DNA of 36,457 bases from Streptomyces sp. Isolate_45 (GCF_024721315.2 NZ_JANFAK020000087.1:1-36457); one strand, 5' to 3'. Counted from the first letter of the stretch, positions 24,053 to 31,569 are shown. Made by a program: numbers and translations. The notes: generated by a model not told the origin, from the letters alone.

Positions 24053-26404
24053 GTGCGGCTGCACGGGTGCGTGTCGTGCGGGGAGTGGGGTCAACGGCAG
24101 GGCGGCAGGTGCGGAGGCTGTCGGAGCTGGGCGGCCAAGCCCGGACGGGCCGGTGGCCAGTGCGTGGGCTGCCGCTCGGTGCGGCCGGTGAACCGGGACT
24201 GGCTCTGCCGTGCCTGTCTGACCGCCGCACACGCGACGCTCCGTGCTGGGGAGAAGGTGCTGCTTCCCTCGCCGCTCCAGTTGCGAATCCTGATTCCGGG
24301 GGCGGGCGGGCAGGGCAGCAGGGACCTGCCCCGCCGATCACGTGGGAATCCCGAGCCCCGTCTCGAACCGAAACCGTGCCGGGGCGCCGACAGCGGGCTT
24401 TGCCCGCCGACGATTCCGGGGCAGCTGGCGCTGTTCCATGCCCGGCGCCGGCTCGGGCACCAGGAGTGGCTGCGGATCGCCGGATGGTCCTGGCCGGAGG
24501 AGAGCGACCTGGTCCGCGCCATCGACGCGATCGCCGCCGAACAGGGGCTGAGCGGCCCGTGGCGCCAACTGGTGAAGCGGGCAGCGCGTCTGGCGCTGGC
24601 GGTGCGCGACGCCGACGGCGGCCGGTATGTCGACGATGCCGTGCTGGAACAGATCCATTACGGCATCACCGCCGGTGCCCGCGAGGCACTTCGCAGGGCC
24701 GGTCTGCTCAGCCCTCTGGCACGACAGCGTCCGACCGGTCCGAGGGTCCATGGGTGCTCGCACTGCGGTAGCTGGGGCGTGATCAACCAACGGCTGTGCG
24801 GCAGCTGCAGGGAGTGGTCACATGATCCGGAACACTACCCTCAGGGCCGCTGCGTACGTTGTGCCCGCGACCTGGCCGTGCACCGGACGGAGCGGATGTG
24901 CCGCGGGTGCCTTGCCCACGTCCGCGAGAGCGGCCCCCACACCGCGAACGAACCCTTCACCCAGCTGACCTTCGCCGCTCCACTGGCCCACCAGCTCTGT
25001 CGGCAGGCCGGCGAGCTCGGCTTCGCCCCGCACGCCAGCTCCGGGCCCGCGACCCGGTACACGATGCGGCGGCGACACGAGCGGCGGTCGGCACGGGTGG
25101 ATGCCTGGCTGGTGGCCCCGGAGCAGGGGCTCTTGTTCGACATGGACCGGGACTGGCGGCGCGTCGCCCTCCTGGATCCGGACATGCTCCCGGTCCCCAC
25201 CGCACGGGCCGCTGCCCTGCTGGAGGACTTCCGCACCACCTTCGCCGATCCTGAAACCGGGCTGCTGCCCGAGACGAGCCGGCGCACCATGACTGCGCTC
25301 GCGTGCCTGCTGAGCTGGCTGGGGGCCGAGGCCCCGCTCAAGGAGAGCGACGTCCGGGCGGTTGCCGCGGCCCGGCCAGGGTGCTCCGCCAACAAGATCA
25401 CCAGCTTCCTGAAAGAACGCACCCTCCTGCTCCAGGACCCGCCCCTGACTGTGTCCGGCGAACTGCATGCCGAGCAGCCTGCTGCCGCGAGACGCCAGAC
25501 ACCGGCAGCCCGGGAAGCCGCCCTCGAAGCAGCAGTCCTGGTGAGCGTTTCCCGCCTGCCCGAGCCCCTGTCCAACGAGTTAACAGTCTGGGTCCGGGTC
25601 ATGCGCGGCACCGGCCGCCACCAGCACAGGACCGTGGACTGGAGCCGTATCCGCCGCTACCTCTACATCGCCACACCCGTCCTCACCGGCTGGTCGACCA
25701 CTACAGGCAGCTTGCGCGAGATCACCACCGCCCAGGTCAAGGACGAACTCGACCGCCACAGCGGTGCCAGGGCACGGGACATCCACCACGTCATGCTCAG
25801 CATCTTCCGGGCCCTCAAGCAAGAGGGGATCATCTTCCGCAACCCGATGAAAGACCTCTCCCTGACCACTCCCGTCCAACTCCCGGTAAATCTGCCCAGC
25901 GACCAGCTCCGCGGCCTGCTGAACCGCATCCCCACCGCCATGGGACGCCTTGCAGTCGCCCTTGTCACCATCCACGCGGTCAAGGGCGAAGAGGTCCGCC
26001 GCCTGCTCCTGACCGATTACCTGCCCCAGCGCGGCACCCTGGCGATCCGACGGGGTGAGACCGTCCATACCGTCTATCTCGACCGCCTCACCCGCAGCCT
26101 CCTGAACGACTGGCTCGACGAACGCGCCCGCCGCTGGCCCGCCTCGCCCAACCGCTACCTCCTGATCACCGCTCAGAGCGCCCACCATCCGGCCGCACCA
26201 CCCCTCAGCAACTGCGGCCTGCGCGCTCCGTTCGACCAGGCCGGGGCGTCCCCTGGGCGGCTGTGGCGAGACCGGGTCCTGGACGAGGCCCGCGCGAGCG
26301 CCGACCCGGTCCACCTGGTCCGCCTCTTCGGGATCCACCCCTCCACCGCCGTCCGGTACGTCCAGGCCGCCCACCCTGACAAGGCCCTGCCGCCGATCCG
26401 GTGA
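24053..26404 (+). CDS. duplicated zinc-ribbon protein with degenerate recombinase-like C terminus (783 aa)
   Basis: GTG 24053 has GGGGAG at good spacing, 17 nt after the XRE stop. Two related Cys modules occur at about residues 4-55 (HGCVSCGEWG, RCGGCRSW, QCVGCR, LCRACL) and 232-290 (HGCSHCGSWG, LCGSCREW, RCVRCARD, MCRGCL), each with four CxxC knuckles. The last 270 residues follow the layout of a tyrosine recombinase: a helical core-binding part (WSRIRRYLYIATPVLTGWST), then HAVKGEEVRRLLLTDY where TGLRxxEL is expected. Near the end are RLWRDRVLDEA and RLFGIHPSTAVRYVQ in the box II/Tyr positions. The first catalytic Arg appears to be Lys and both His are replaced, although Tyr remains, so it may be an inactive DNA-binding partner of the recombinase. 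Confidence 0.7.
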   Translation: MRLHGCVSCGEWGQRQGGRCGGCRSWAAKPGRAGGQCVGCRSVRPVNRDWLCRACLTAAHATLRAGEKVLLPSPLQLRILIPGAGGQGSRDLPRRSRGNPEPRLEPKPCRGADSGLCPPTIPGQLALFHARRRLGHQEWLRIAGWSWPEESDLVRAIDAIAAEQGLSGPWRQLVKRAARLALAVRDADGGRYVDDAVLEQIHYGITAGAREALRRAGLLSPLARQRPTGPRVHGCSHCGSWGVINQRLCGSCREWSHDPEHYPQGRCVRCARDLAVHRTERMCRGCLAHVRESGPHTANEPFTQLTFAAPLAHQLCRQAGELGFAPHASSGPATRYTMRRRHERRSARVDAWLVAPEQGLLFDMDRDWRRVALLDPDMLPVPTARAAALLEDFRTTFADPETGLLPETSRRTMTALACLLSWLGAEAPLKESDVRAVAAARPGCSANKITSFLKERTLLLQDPPLTVSGELHAEQPAAARRQTPAAREAALEAAVLVSVSRLPEPLSNELTVWVRVMRGTGRHQHRTVDWSRIRRYLYIATPVLTGWSTTTGSLREITTAQVKDELDRHSGARARDIHHVMLSIFRALKQEGIIFRNPMKDLSLTTPVQLPVNLPSDQLRGLLNRIPTAMGRLAVALVTIHAVKGEEVRRLLLTDYLPQRGTLAIRRGETVHTVYLDRLTRSLLNDWLDERARRWPASPNRYLLITAQSAHHPAAPPLSNCGLRAPFDQAGASPGRLWRDRVLDEARASADPVHLVRLFGIHPSTAVRYVQAAHPDKALPPIR

Positions 26405-26618
26405 CCCGGGTCCGTGGCTATGAGGCCGCGGGCAGCGGTAGCCGTCATGTCGCCGTGGACGCGCGGCCGGTGGCGGAAGCGGCGGGACTCCTGCGGGGTT
26501 CCTGGTCAGCTCCGATCTCCACGACGACGCTCGATGAGACACCGCGACCTGGTCCCCGCCGCCTTGAGTCGTCCTCGGCCTCCTTGCGGTTCCTGGCTCG
26601 GGCTGTACCTGTCTACGC
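26405..26618. other. spacer between the recombinase trio and the cassette
   Basis: No gene is supported on either strand. The sequence runs from the stop of the zinc-ribbon gene to the left inverted repeat. I saw no strong terminator hairpin. Confidence 0.35.
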
Positions 26619-26666
26619 CTCCGGGTGTGAGACTGGTAGGCCCGCATGTCGAGGTGTCGCGTATCC
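26619..26666 (+). repeat. 48-bp inverted repeat, left copy
   Basis: The core GTGAGACTGGTAGGCC is followed by CATGTCGAG and TGTCGCGTAT. It matches the reverse complement of 28332-28379 at 42 of 48 positions by eye. It lies 44 bp beyond the stop of the cassette's last gene. Confidence 0.9.
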
Positions 26667-26709
26667 TCTGGCGGTTTCCAGTTTGGTCACCCTGAGTGGT
26701 CGGTGGCTC

Positions 26710-27576
26710 CTACTGATCACTTTGCGCCGTCGTGACGGGCGCGTAGGGCGGGATCGTCCAGCGCATCGTTGTCTGGCCCGTGGGGCCAGACTGGAGAGTC
26801 ACGGGATAGACCTGTCCGAAGCGGCGTTCACCGCGATGTCTCATCGAGTGGTCGCCGCTGTCCCAGTTGATCCCCAGCACGGGGCAGTCAGCGACCTCGA
26901 TGGCGCCGATCCGAAGCGGGTGGGTCCAGCTTGCGCGGTTGAAGCGGTGGAAGTCGGTGTGCTCATCGACTGCGACCATGACGCCCCGGCCCTGTTCGTC
27001 GCCTTCCCAGTCGTTGAGGGCGTCGCCGAGCTTCTTGGCGTCATCGAGCGGGAGGTCGAGCCACCCTCGCACTTGACTGCCGTGTCGCAGGATCAGGTCT
27101 CCGCCGAACTGACGATGGGCGGCCTCCGCATAGCCTCCCCAGTAGGCGACGTCGGCAAGGCCGTCGGTTGATGGATGGCCGTCGCCGGTCCAGGAGTCCA
27201 GGGCAAGCGCGTCACCGAGCACCATGCCGCAACGGTCGACCGGTAGGTCGCCAATGGTGATCGGCTCGTCCCCTGCGGTGCTGGCCCATGGCAGACCGAG
27301 ATCGATCTCAAGGACTGCGATGGTTGGTCCTCCGTCGAAGGGCGACGCCGCCGTGCTGGCCCGCACCGTCAACGGCCTGTCACCGGCGGCGCGAACTACG
27401 GCCATCTCACACATCCACTCGTGGACGTGTCCGCCGCCGGTCGATGCCGCGGCACTTGCGCGCTCGGACAGCGGTCGGCCCAGCTGCGGCCAGTAGTCGA
27501 TCCACGACGCCATCCCCAACACGAGGACTCCCGACGGCGCCGTCACGACTCCCAGGTCAATGCCACTCTCAGCCAT
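26710..27576 (-). CDS. cassette gene 2, unknown family (288 aa)
   Basis: I do not recognise the family. ATG 27576 (MAESGIDLGVVTAPSGVLVL) is preferred; a TTG at 27612 would add 12 residues. The protein is soluble and well coded. Recognisable blocks are ASWIDYWPQLGRPLSERASA, EWMCEMAVVRAAGDRPLTVR, SPFDGGPTIAVLEIDLGLPW, LPVDRCGMVLGDALALDSW and GDHSMRHRGERRFGQVYPVT. The DLPVDRCGMVLGDA stretch looks like a structural or ligand-binding core. It is transcribed after the SUFU gene, with about 100 bp between them. It could be a partner or a second immunity-like protein, judged only by neighbourhood. Confidence 0.7.
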   Translation of the reverse strand: MAESGIDLGVVTAPSGVLVLGMASWIDYWPQLGRPLSERASAAASTGGGHVHEWMCEMAVVRAAGDRPLTVRASTAASPFDGGPTIAVLEIDLGLPWASTAGDEPITIGDLPVDRCGMVLGDALALDSWTGDGHPSTDGLADVAYWGGYAEAAHRQFGGDLILRHGSQVRGWLDLPLDDAKKLGDALNDWEGDEQGRGVMVAVDEHTDFHRFNRASWTHPLRIGAIEVADCPVLGINWDSGDHSMRHRGERRFGQVYPVTLQSGPTGQTTMRWTIPPYAPVTTAQSDQ

Positions 27577-27679
27577 GCGGCGATTGAACCTTCCTTCTGC
27601 TCTCAGGATCAAGGTCCGGCCGGGTCAGTGTCGCAGGTGATCACACGCGGTGACCGGCGGGAGCGGTTCGGCCGTCGCC

Positions 27680-28258
27680 TCACACGACCGATGCCCGGAA
27701 AGGATCAGTGGGAATGATCTCCGCCTCGTCGAAGAGCTGCTCCAACGCCTCATGACCATGTTGCCTGCGGAACTCGATTTCGGCGGCCGTCACAGGCAAG
27801 GTCCAGAGGATGCGGGTGTGCCCCCCGGGCAGCGGACAGTGTTCAAGGTCAGGTCCGTGGAGGTAGGGCAGGCTGATCAGCAGGTGGTCGCAGGTCGAGC
27901 CCGGAACCCATGGTTCGCCGATCGGCATGCTGTGTTCCAGGTCGAGCTGGCGCCCACCGCAGTGGTAGTACGTGATCATGGCCATGAGGTCGATGAAGCG
28001 CTGGTCGCGGACGTGGGCGGTCATGACGAATTCAAGCCCATGGCCGTCCTTCTCCACCGCGGCCCAGCACCCGGCGGTCACATAGGCCCAGCCATCGCCG
28101 CGCGGGCCGGGGCCGACAACGAAAACCCGCAGGTCGGGCACGACCTCGCGCCGTTCCGTCCCCAGGTCGCACGCGACGACCTCAACGGAATGCCCCTCGA
28201 AGAACGCCCGGACGTGTGACTCAACGGCCTCCACGGCCAGCAGCCTCGCATCACTCAT
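27680..28258 (-). CDS. cassette gene 1, SUFU (suppressor-of-fused) domain protein (192 aa)
   Basis: The sequence follows the bacterial SUFU-domain pattern: an N-terminal AVESHVRAFFEGHSVEVVAC, a central WAYVTAGCWAAVEKDGHGLE then FVMTAHVRDQRFIDLMAMIT, and a C-terminal TCDHLLISLPYLHGPDLEHC, ILWTLPVTAAEIEFRRQHGH, EALEQLFDEAEI. In bacteria, SUFU-type proteins are frequently linked to polymorphic toxin loci as immunity proteins, but no toxin is coded in this cassette. ATG 28258 gives the family's usual length of about 190 residues. It is read first in the cassette and begins 74 bp inside the right inverted repeat. Confidence 0.8.
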   Translation of the reverse strand: MSDARLLAVEAVESHVRAFFEGHSVEVVACDLGTERREVVPDLRVFVVGPGPRGDGWAYVTAGCWAAVEKDGHGLEFVMTAHVRDQRFIDLMAMITYYHCGGRQLDLEHSMPIGEPWVPGSTCDHLLISLPYLHGPDLEHCPLPGGHTRILWTLPVTAAEIEFRRQHGHEALEQLFDEAEIIPTDPFRASVV

Positions 28259-28331
28259 CGCGCGATCATGCCAGACCCCAATCACCAGCCCGACTTCCCG
28301 CCCGGCGTCATGGTCCGTGAGCCTTAGCCCC

Positions 28332-28379
28332 GAATACGCGACAACTCGACATGAAGGCCTACCAGTCTCACAGCCGGCG
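28332..28379 (-). repeat. 48-bp inverted repeat, right copy
   Basis: This is the partner of 26619-26666 in opposite orientation (ATACGCGACA, CTCGACATG, GGCCTACCAGTCTCAC). The two bound 1665 bp that hold exactly two co-directional genes. Confidence 0.9.
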
Positions 28380-28469
28380 GTATCGGCGAACCCGACCACA
28401 GAGGCATCTCAGCCTTCACATGGGGGGTGGGTTTCCGTGTACGCCCGTCCCAGAATCCGCGAACCCGCG

Positions 28470-29133
28470 CGCTTCCGCCTTCGACATCCTCCAGCAGGAC
28501 GGCACCGAGCTGCTCACACTGCCCCAGGTGGAGCGGCGCCGACGCCTGGAAGTGTTGTTCGCGGCCCGCGCCCTGACCGCCCCATGGACCTTGTGTCCGA
28601 TGACCACCGACATTGCGAAGGCCCGCGAGTGGCTGGAGACCTGGACCGACGTCTCGGGCGTCGAAGGCCTGGTCATCAAAAGCGTGACAAGCCGGTATCT
28701 GCCCGGCAACCGGGGCTGGACCAAGGTCAAAAGACGCGACACCACCGAGGCGATCATCGGCGCCATCACCGGAACCCTCACCCGCCCCCAGCTCCTGATC
28801 CTCGGCCGCCACGACACGACGGGCCGGCTGCGCACGGTCGGCCGCACGGTCGCCCTGCGCCCGGATCAGGCCCGGCAGGTCGCCGAGCACCTGACCGCCG
28901 CGGGATCCGAGCACCCCTGGGCCGGGGTTCGGTTCGCGTCCGCGTGGGGATCCCGCGACGTCCTCGACGCGGTCCTCGTCCGACCCGAGCTGGTCGCCGA
29001 GATCAGCGCCGACCGGGCCGTCGACCATGGTGGCGTCCACCGTCACCCGGTCCGCTTCAAGCGGCTGCGCCTGGACGCCGTGGTGGAGGACGTACCGCTG
29101 TTCGGTGCGGGTCCGGCATCCGCCGCCGGCTGA
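28470..29133 (+). pseudogene. ATP-dependent DNA ligase, right part of the split gene
   Basis: The open frame continues the ligase: AFDILQQDGTELLTL, RRRRLEVLFAARALTAPWTL, WTDVSGVEGLVIKSVTSRYL (motif V-like VEGLVIK), GWTKVKRRDTTEAIIGAITG, and the OB-fold end to FGAGPASAAG. This region is well preserved without frameshifts, which implies a recent interruption. The N-terminal KxDG adenylation motif is nowhere in the window, so no active ligase can be made. An in-frame ATG at 28351 lies in the inserted repeat and would give only a truncated product. Confidence 0.88.
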
Positions 29134-29268
29134 TGGGCGACGCCTTGCCCGTGTGGTTCAGGCGGCGGATGGGCAGGGCCAGCCGGAGGCATGGTGCGGG
29201 CGGTGAGCTTTTTCGGGTTCCGCGCGGCGTGCGGATCCGGCGGTCGGTGAGTCGTTGTTCACCGGTTT

Positions 29269-29306
29269 CCTCACCGGTTTTGTCACCGGTGACAAAACCG
29301 GTGAGG
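29269..29306. repeat. 38-bp perfect palindrome
   Basis: CCTCACCGGTTTTGTCACC is followed immediately by its exact reverse complement. Another CACCGGTTT word abuts it on the left (29260-29268). Confidence 0.92.
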
Positions 29307-29630
29307 TCAGAGAGTAGTCGGACTGGTCCCGAGGACGCGGCGGCCCGTGATGCGGGCGGGCGGGTCGGTGACGGCCTGGACGTCGCCCAGGCGCTCGGCG
29401 GCGAGTTGGGCTGGTGGGCCGCCATCGCGGGTGAGGGACGGCTCACGCTTGTCGGGGGTGGGGCCTGTGCCGAGTCGGCGGCGGTGCGTGTTCACCACCC
29501 CATCATCACCTCCACGCCCGGGTACCGGGAATGAGCCCGGGTGGGCGTGACGCCGCACGTACAGGGCTCGTTGGACGGCTGTGAGGGACACCGCCCCGGG
29601 GGTTCGCCCCCGAGCGCCCGGAGCGGCCCG

Positions 29631-29722
29631 GGTCCTGACACCTGACACGTTCTGCCCCCGCCTGATCTGCACCGGGGGTGGATGTCGCCGCGGTGGCGGC
29701 GTCAGTGTCAGGTGTCAGGACC
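29631..29722. repeat. 18-bp perfect inverted repeat with internal tandem words
   Basis: GGTCCTGACACCTGACAC (29631-29648) recurs as its exact reverse complement at 29705-29722. Each arm holds two copies of CTGACAC, giving four binding-site-like words. The 56-nt loop includes a small GC hairpin (CGCCGCGGTGGCGGCG). Confidence 0.85.
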
Positions 29723-29873
29723 ATCCCCTGGCGGGACGTCGGGCCGGCGCTCGCGCGCCCCGGCCGGGGCCGACGCCGGCGCCCGCGCGTAGCGGGCAAG
29801 CCCATGGTCGCCCTGCCCCGCGCCCTGCGATGGACCCCTGGTGCCCGCCGATCAAGCTGAACTGCGGAAATGA

Positions 29874-29942
29874 AACTCACCGGTTCTGTAGTGGTGACTA
29901 GGAAACCGGTGAGTTCGCCGGTCCGGTCGACTCACCGGTTCC
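29874..29942. repeat. CACCGGTT repeat cluster
   Basis: AACTCACCGGTT (29874-29885) and AACCGGTGAGTT (29904-29915) form a perfect 12-bp inverted repeat. A further ACTCACCGGTTCC follows at 29930-29942. The same word builds the palindrome at 29269-29306. Confidence 0.85.
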
Positions 29943-30339
29943 GGCGGGCCAGCAAGCCTTACAGGCGGCCGCCGTTCGGGGTTGCACCGGAGGGGGGGCT
30001 CCACAGTTGCTTGGAGAGGTGCTCTAGGAGGGGGACCGGGAGTGTCACCGAAGGTGGGACCCCCCAAAGTCGATGATCTTCCATTTCCCCAGGTCAGGAG
30101 CCGTGGGCAAGCCCCCCTCGCAAAGCGACACCTCTATATACGCGTCAGCCGTACGAAGAGGTTGACTCGTAGGACCGGCCGGGGCGGTCCGCCCTGCGGT
30201 GGTGCCGTCCCTCGTCCCGCGTCCGCCAGAGGTCGCTCAGGAGGCGGTCCTGGCCCCGTTGTTCTCAACGGGCCCACGGGTGCGGGCCGAAGTGGGAGCG
30301 TGGCGGGGTGGAACGTGAGATGGAGCCGCGGGTGTACGG

Positions 30340-30567
30340 GTGGGAGCCGGCGGGGCCAACGGCCGGGCACGAGTAAACGTCGAACTGGTCGGCGGCCCGC
30401 TCGATGGGCAGCTGCTCGACGTGACCGCCTGGACGGCCGCGGATCGGGCGGGAGGCGCGCTCCTGATCGCAGATCTCGGCCTGTACGGGCCCGGCGGCCG
30501 CGCCGACTACGCCCCCGACGACGATGCCGCCGGCGGCCCGTTCCGGTGGCGCGGCGACACCGCCTGA
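30340..30567 (+). CDS. small hypothetical protein (75 aa)
   Basis: The core VELVGGPLDGQLLDVTAW, ADRAGGALLIADLGLYGPGG, RADYAPDD...GPFRWRGDTA is a type of short protein often found in Streptomyces mobile and plasmid regions. The function is unknown. GTG 30340 is the only near start in frame; an alternative GTG upstream is in another frame. The first 11 residues are atypical, so the native 5' end may differ. It precedes the G-rich tandem array by about 20 nt. Confidence 0.6.
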   Translation: MGAGGANGRARVNVELVGGPLDGQLLDVTAWTAADRAGGALLIADLGLYGPGGRADYAPDDDAAGGPFRWRGDTA

Positions 30568-30589
30568 CCCCCCGGCACCTTCCTGGACG

Positions 30590-30675
30590 GAGGGGGGAAG
30601 CATCGGGGGAACCATGGGGGGAACCTAGAGGGGGAAATGGAGGGGGAACCTAGAAGGGGAACCATGGGGGGAAGG
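30590..30675 (+). repeat. G-rich tandem repeat array
   Basis: Seven imperfect units of a GGGGGAACC-A/T-TG type word follow one another, with variants ending in CATG, CTAGA or ATGGA. The 18-mer GGGGAACCATGGGGGGAA occurs exactly at 30606-30623 and 30656-30673. The array resembles iterons and has potential to form G-quadruplexes on the plus strand. Confidence 0.85.
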
Positions 30676-30891
30676 TGACTCTGGTGATGTTCCGCGTTGT
30701 GGCTGGTCAGGTGCCGTTCTGCGGGTGGTGACTTTCCGGACTTTCTATTTGTGGGTGGTTGTGGGTAGTTGATTGGTTGTTGGTTTCTGGTTGTTGGGTT
30801 GCTCGTGGGTGTTGGTCGGGTTGTCTGGTTCTCGGGTTGGTGTTCGGTCATGCCTGTGGGCTGTGTTGGAGTCCCTGCTGTTGCTGCCCGT
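30676..30891. other. strand-skewed G/T-rich stretch without a gene
   Basis: About 30720-30860 is almost purely G and T on the plus strand (for example GGTTGTGGGTAGTTGATTGG) and lower in GC than its surroundings. The minus strand has an open frame of 114 codons, but its Thr/Pro/Asn/Gln-rich product is what such skew gives by chance. Confidence 0.5.
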
Positions 30892-31076
30892 AGGTGATCC
30901 CTTGGCTGTCTTGAGTCCTTGAGTCCCTGAGTCCCTGGCGGTTGCTTGCAGGCGGCCGTGTACGGGCCTTTGACGGTTGTGCCTGGGTAGTGTCGGGTTC
31001 AGTCCGTGCCGACATGGGTGTGCGGGTCAGGACCGGTGCCCAGAGCGCTCTGGGGCAGTACGACCGGACCGTCTCC

Positions 31077-31108
31077 GGCCCCGGTGCACCTCACGGTGTG
31101 CCGGGGCC
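31077..31108 (+). terminator. GC-rich hairpin
   Basis: GGCCCCGG and CCGGGGCC outer arms with inner CACC/GGTG pairing and a two-base mismatch. It is equivalent in position to the hairpin at 6041-6076. Confidence 0.55.
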
Positions 31109-31270
31109 GCGCTGCGTTCTGCAGCCGGGTCCGCCAGCTATTGAATGAGCCCCCGTCGGGTGATCAGGTGCCGACGTGCCGCAGCGACTTGCGGGGCTAG
31201 CCATCCCCCGTTGCAACCTGCTGCCGACCCCGAGACGACCCGTCCGGCTGGTCCGCGCTCCACCCTCACC

Positions 31271-31291
31271 GCATGCCGGGCCTCGGCATGC
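31271..31291 (+). promoter_or_regulatory. conserved leader hairpin, copy C
   Basis: GCATGCCG pairs with CGGCATGC across 5 nt, 18 nt before the GTG of the small membrane gene. It corresponds to 9194-9215 and 17190-17210, with loop changes but intact pairing. Confidence 0.55.
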
Positions 31292-31309
31292 CCGACGAAG
31301 GGAACTACC

Positions 31310-31483
31310 GTGTCCTCGCTCGCCCTGGCCGTCCTGCTGCTCCTGGTCCTCGTGACGCTGCTTCTGGCGGGCGGTGTCGGCTACGTCGCCCACCGGCACC
31401 CGGCGCTCGTCGCGCCGATCACGGCGGCCGGGATGGCCGTCGCCCTGGTCGTCGCGTGCCTCGGCCTTATCGCGGCCCGTTGA
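31310..31483 (+). CDS. small two-helix membrane protein, copy C (57 aa)
   Basis: This is the near-identical partner of the gene at 9236-9409: SSLALAVLLLLVLVTLLLAG, a GVGYVAHRHPAL turn, and APITAAGMAVALVVACLGLI. AAGGGA precedes the GTG. It converges on the helicase gene across the double terminator. Preservation of sequence and of the leader hairpin between copies suggests selection, but its role is unknown. Confidence 0.75.
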   Translation: MSSLALAVLLLLVLVTLLLAGGVGYVAHRHPALVAPITAAGMAVALVVACLGLIAAR

Positions 31484-31569
31484 ACCGCCCGGCCCCCGCA
31501 GCCGGCCGACGCTCCGGCGACCCGAGGGCGGTCAACGCCGCGGCCGTCCTCGGGTCGAAGGTGTCGCGG

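Larger units (their letters stand above)
22371..28469. mobile_element. about 6.1-kb insertion splitting the ligase, carrying a recombinase trio and a cassette
   Basis: Ligase coding sequence stops near 22370 and resumes, in the same direction and at almost the next codon, near 28470. Between them lie the recombinase/XRE/zinc-ribbon operon (22519-26404) and an inverted-repeat-bounded two-gene cassette (26619-28379). I could not identify a clear target duplication at the junctions, so exact borders are uncertain by tens of bases. The insertion may have happened in two steps. Confidence 0.7.
29134..30339. other. gene-free palindrome and repeat region
   Basis: About 1.2 kb without a credible gene contains several strong dyads. 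A 38-bp perfect palindrome lies at 29269-29306. An 18-bp inverted repeat lies at 29631-29648/29705-29722. CACCGGTT words cluster at both ends of the region (29259-29306 and 29874-29942). Such density is typical of a replication, partition or master-regulator site rather than of coding DNA. Confidence 0.55.

Noticed and set aside
22389..26666. Direct end repeats of the recombinase trio (GGTTCCTG and GCATGTC words at both sides)
   Set aside because: The spacing between the words differs (about 33 versus 56 bp), so the match is probably chance.
22362..28470. A target-site duplication at the two ligase junctions
   Set aside because: CGCCCGCC on the left and CGCCCGTCC on the right are only weakly similar and not placed exactly at the homology breaks.
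29631..29722. CRISPR-like repeats (CTGACAC words)
   Set aside because: Only four 7-bp words in an inverted arrangement; no regular spacers and no cas genes.
30507..30851. Minus-strand 114-aa Thr/Pro/Asn/Gln-rich protein
   Set aside because: It is the translation of a G/T-skewed tract and the G-rich array; low complexity with no ribosome site.
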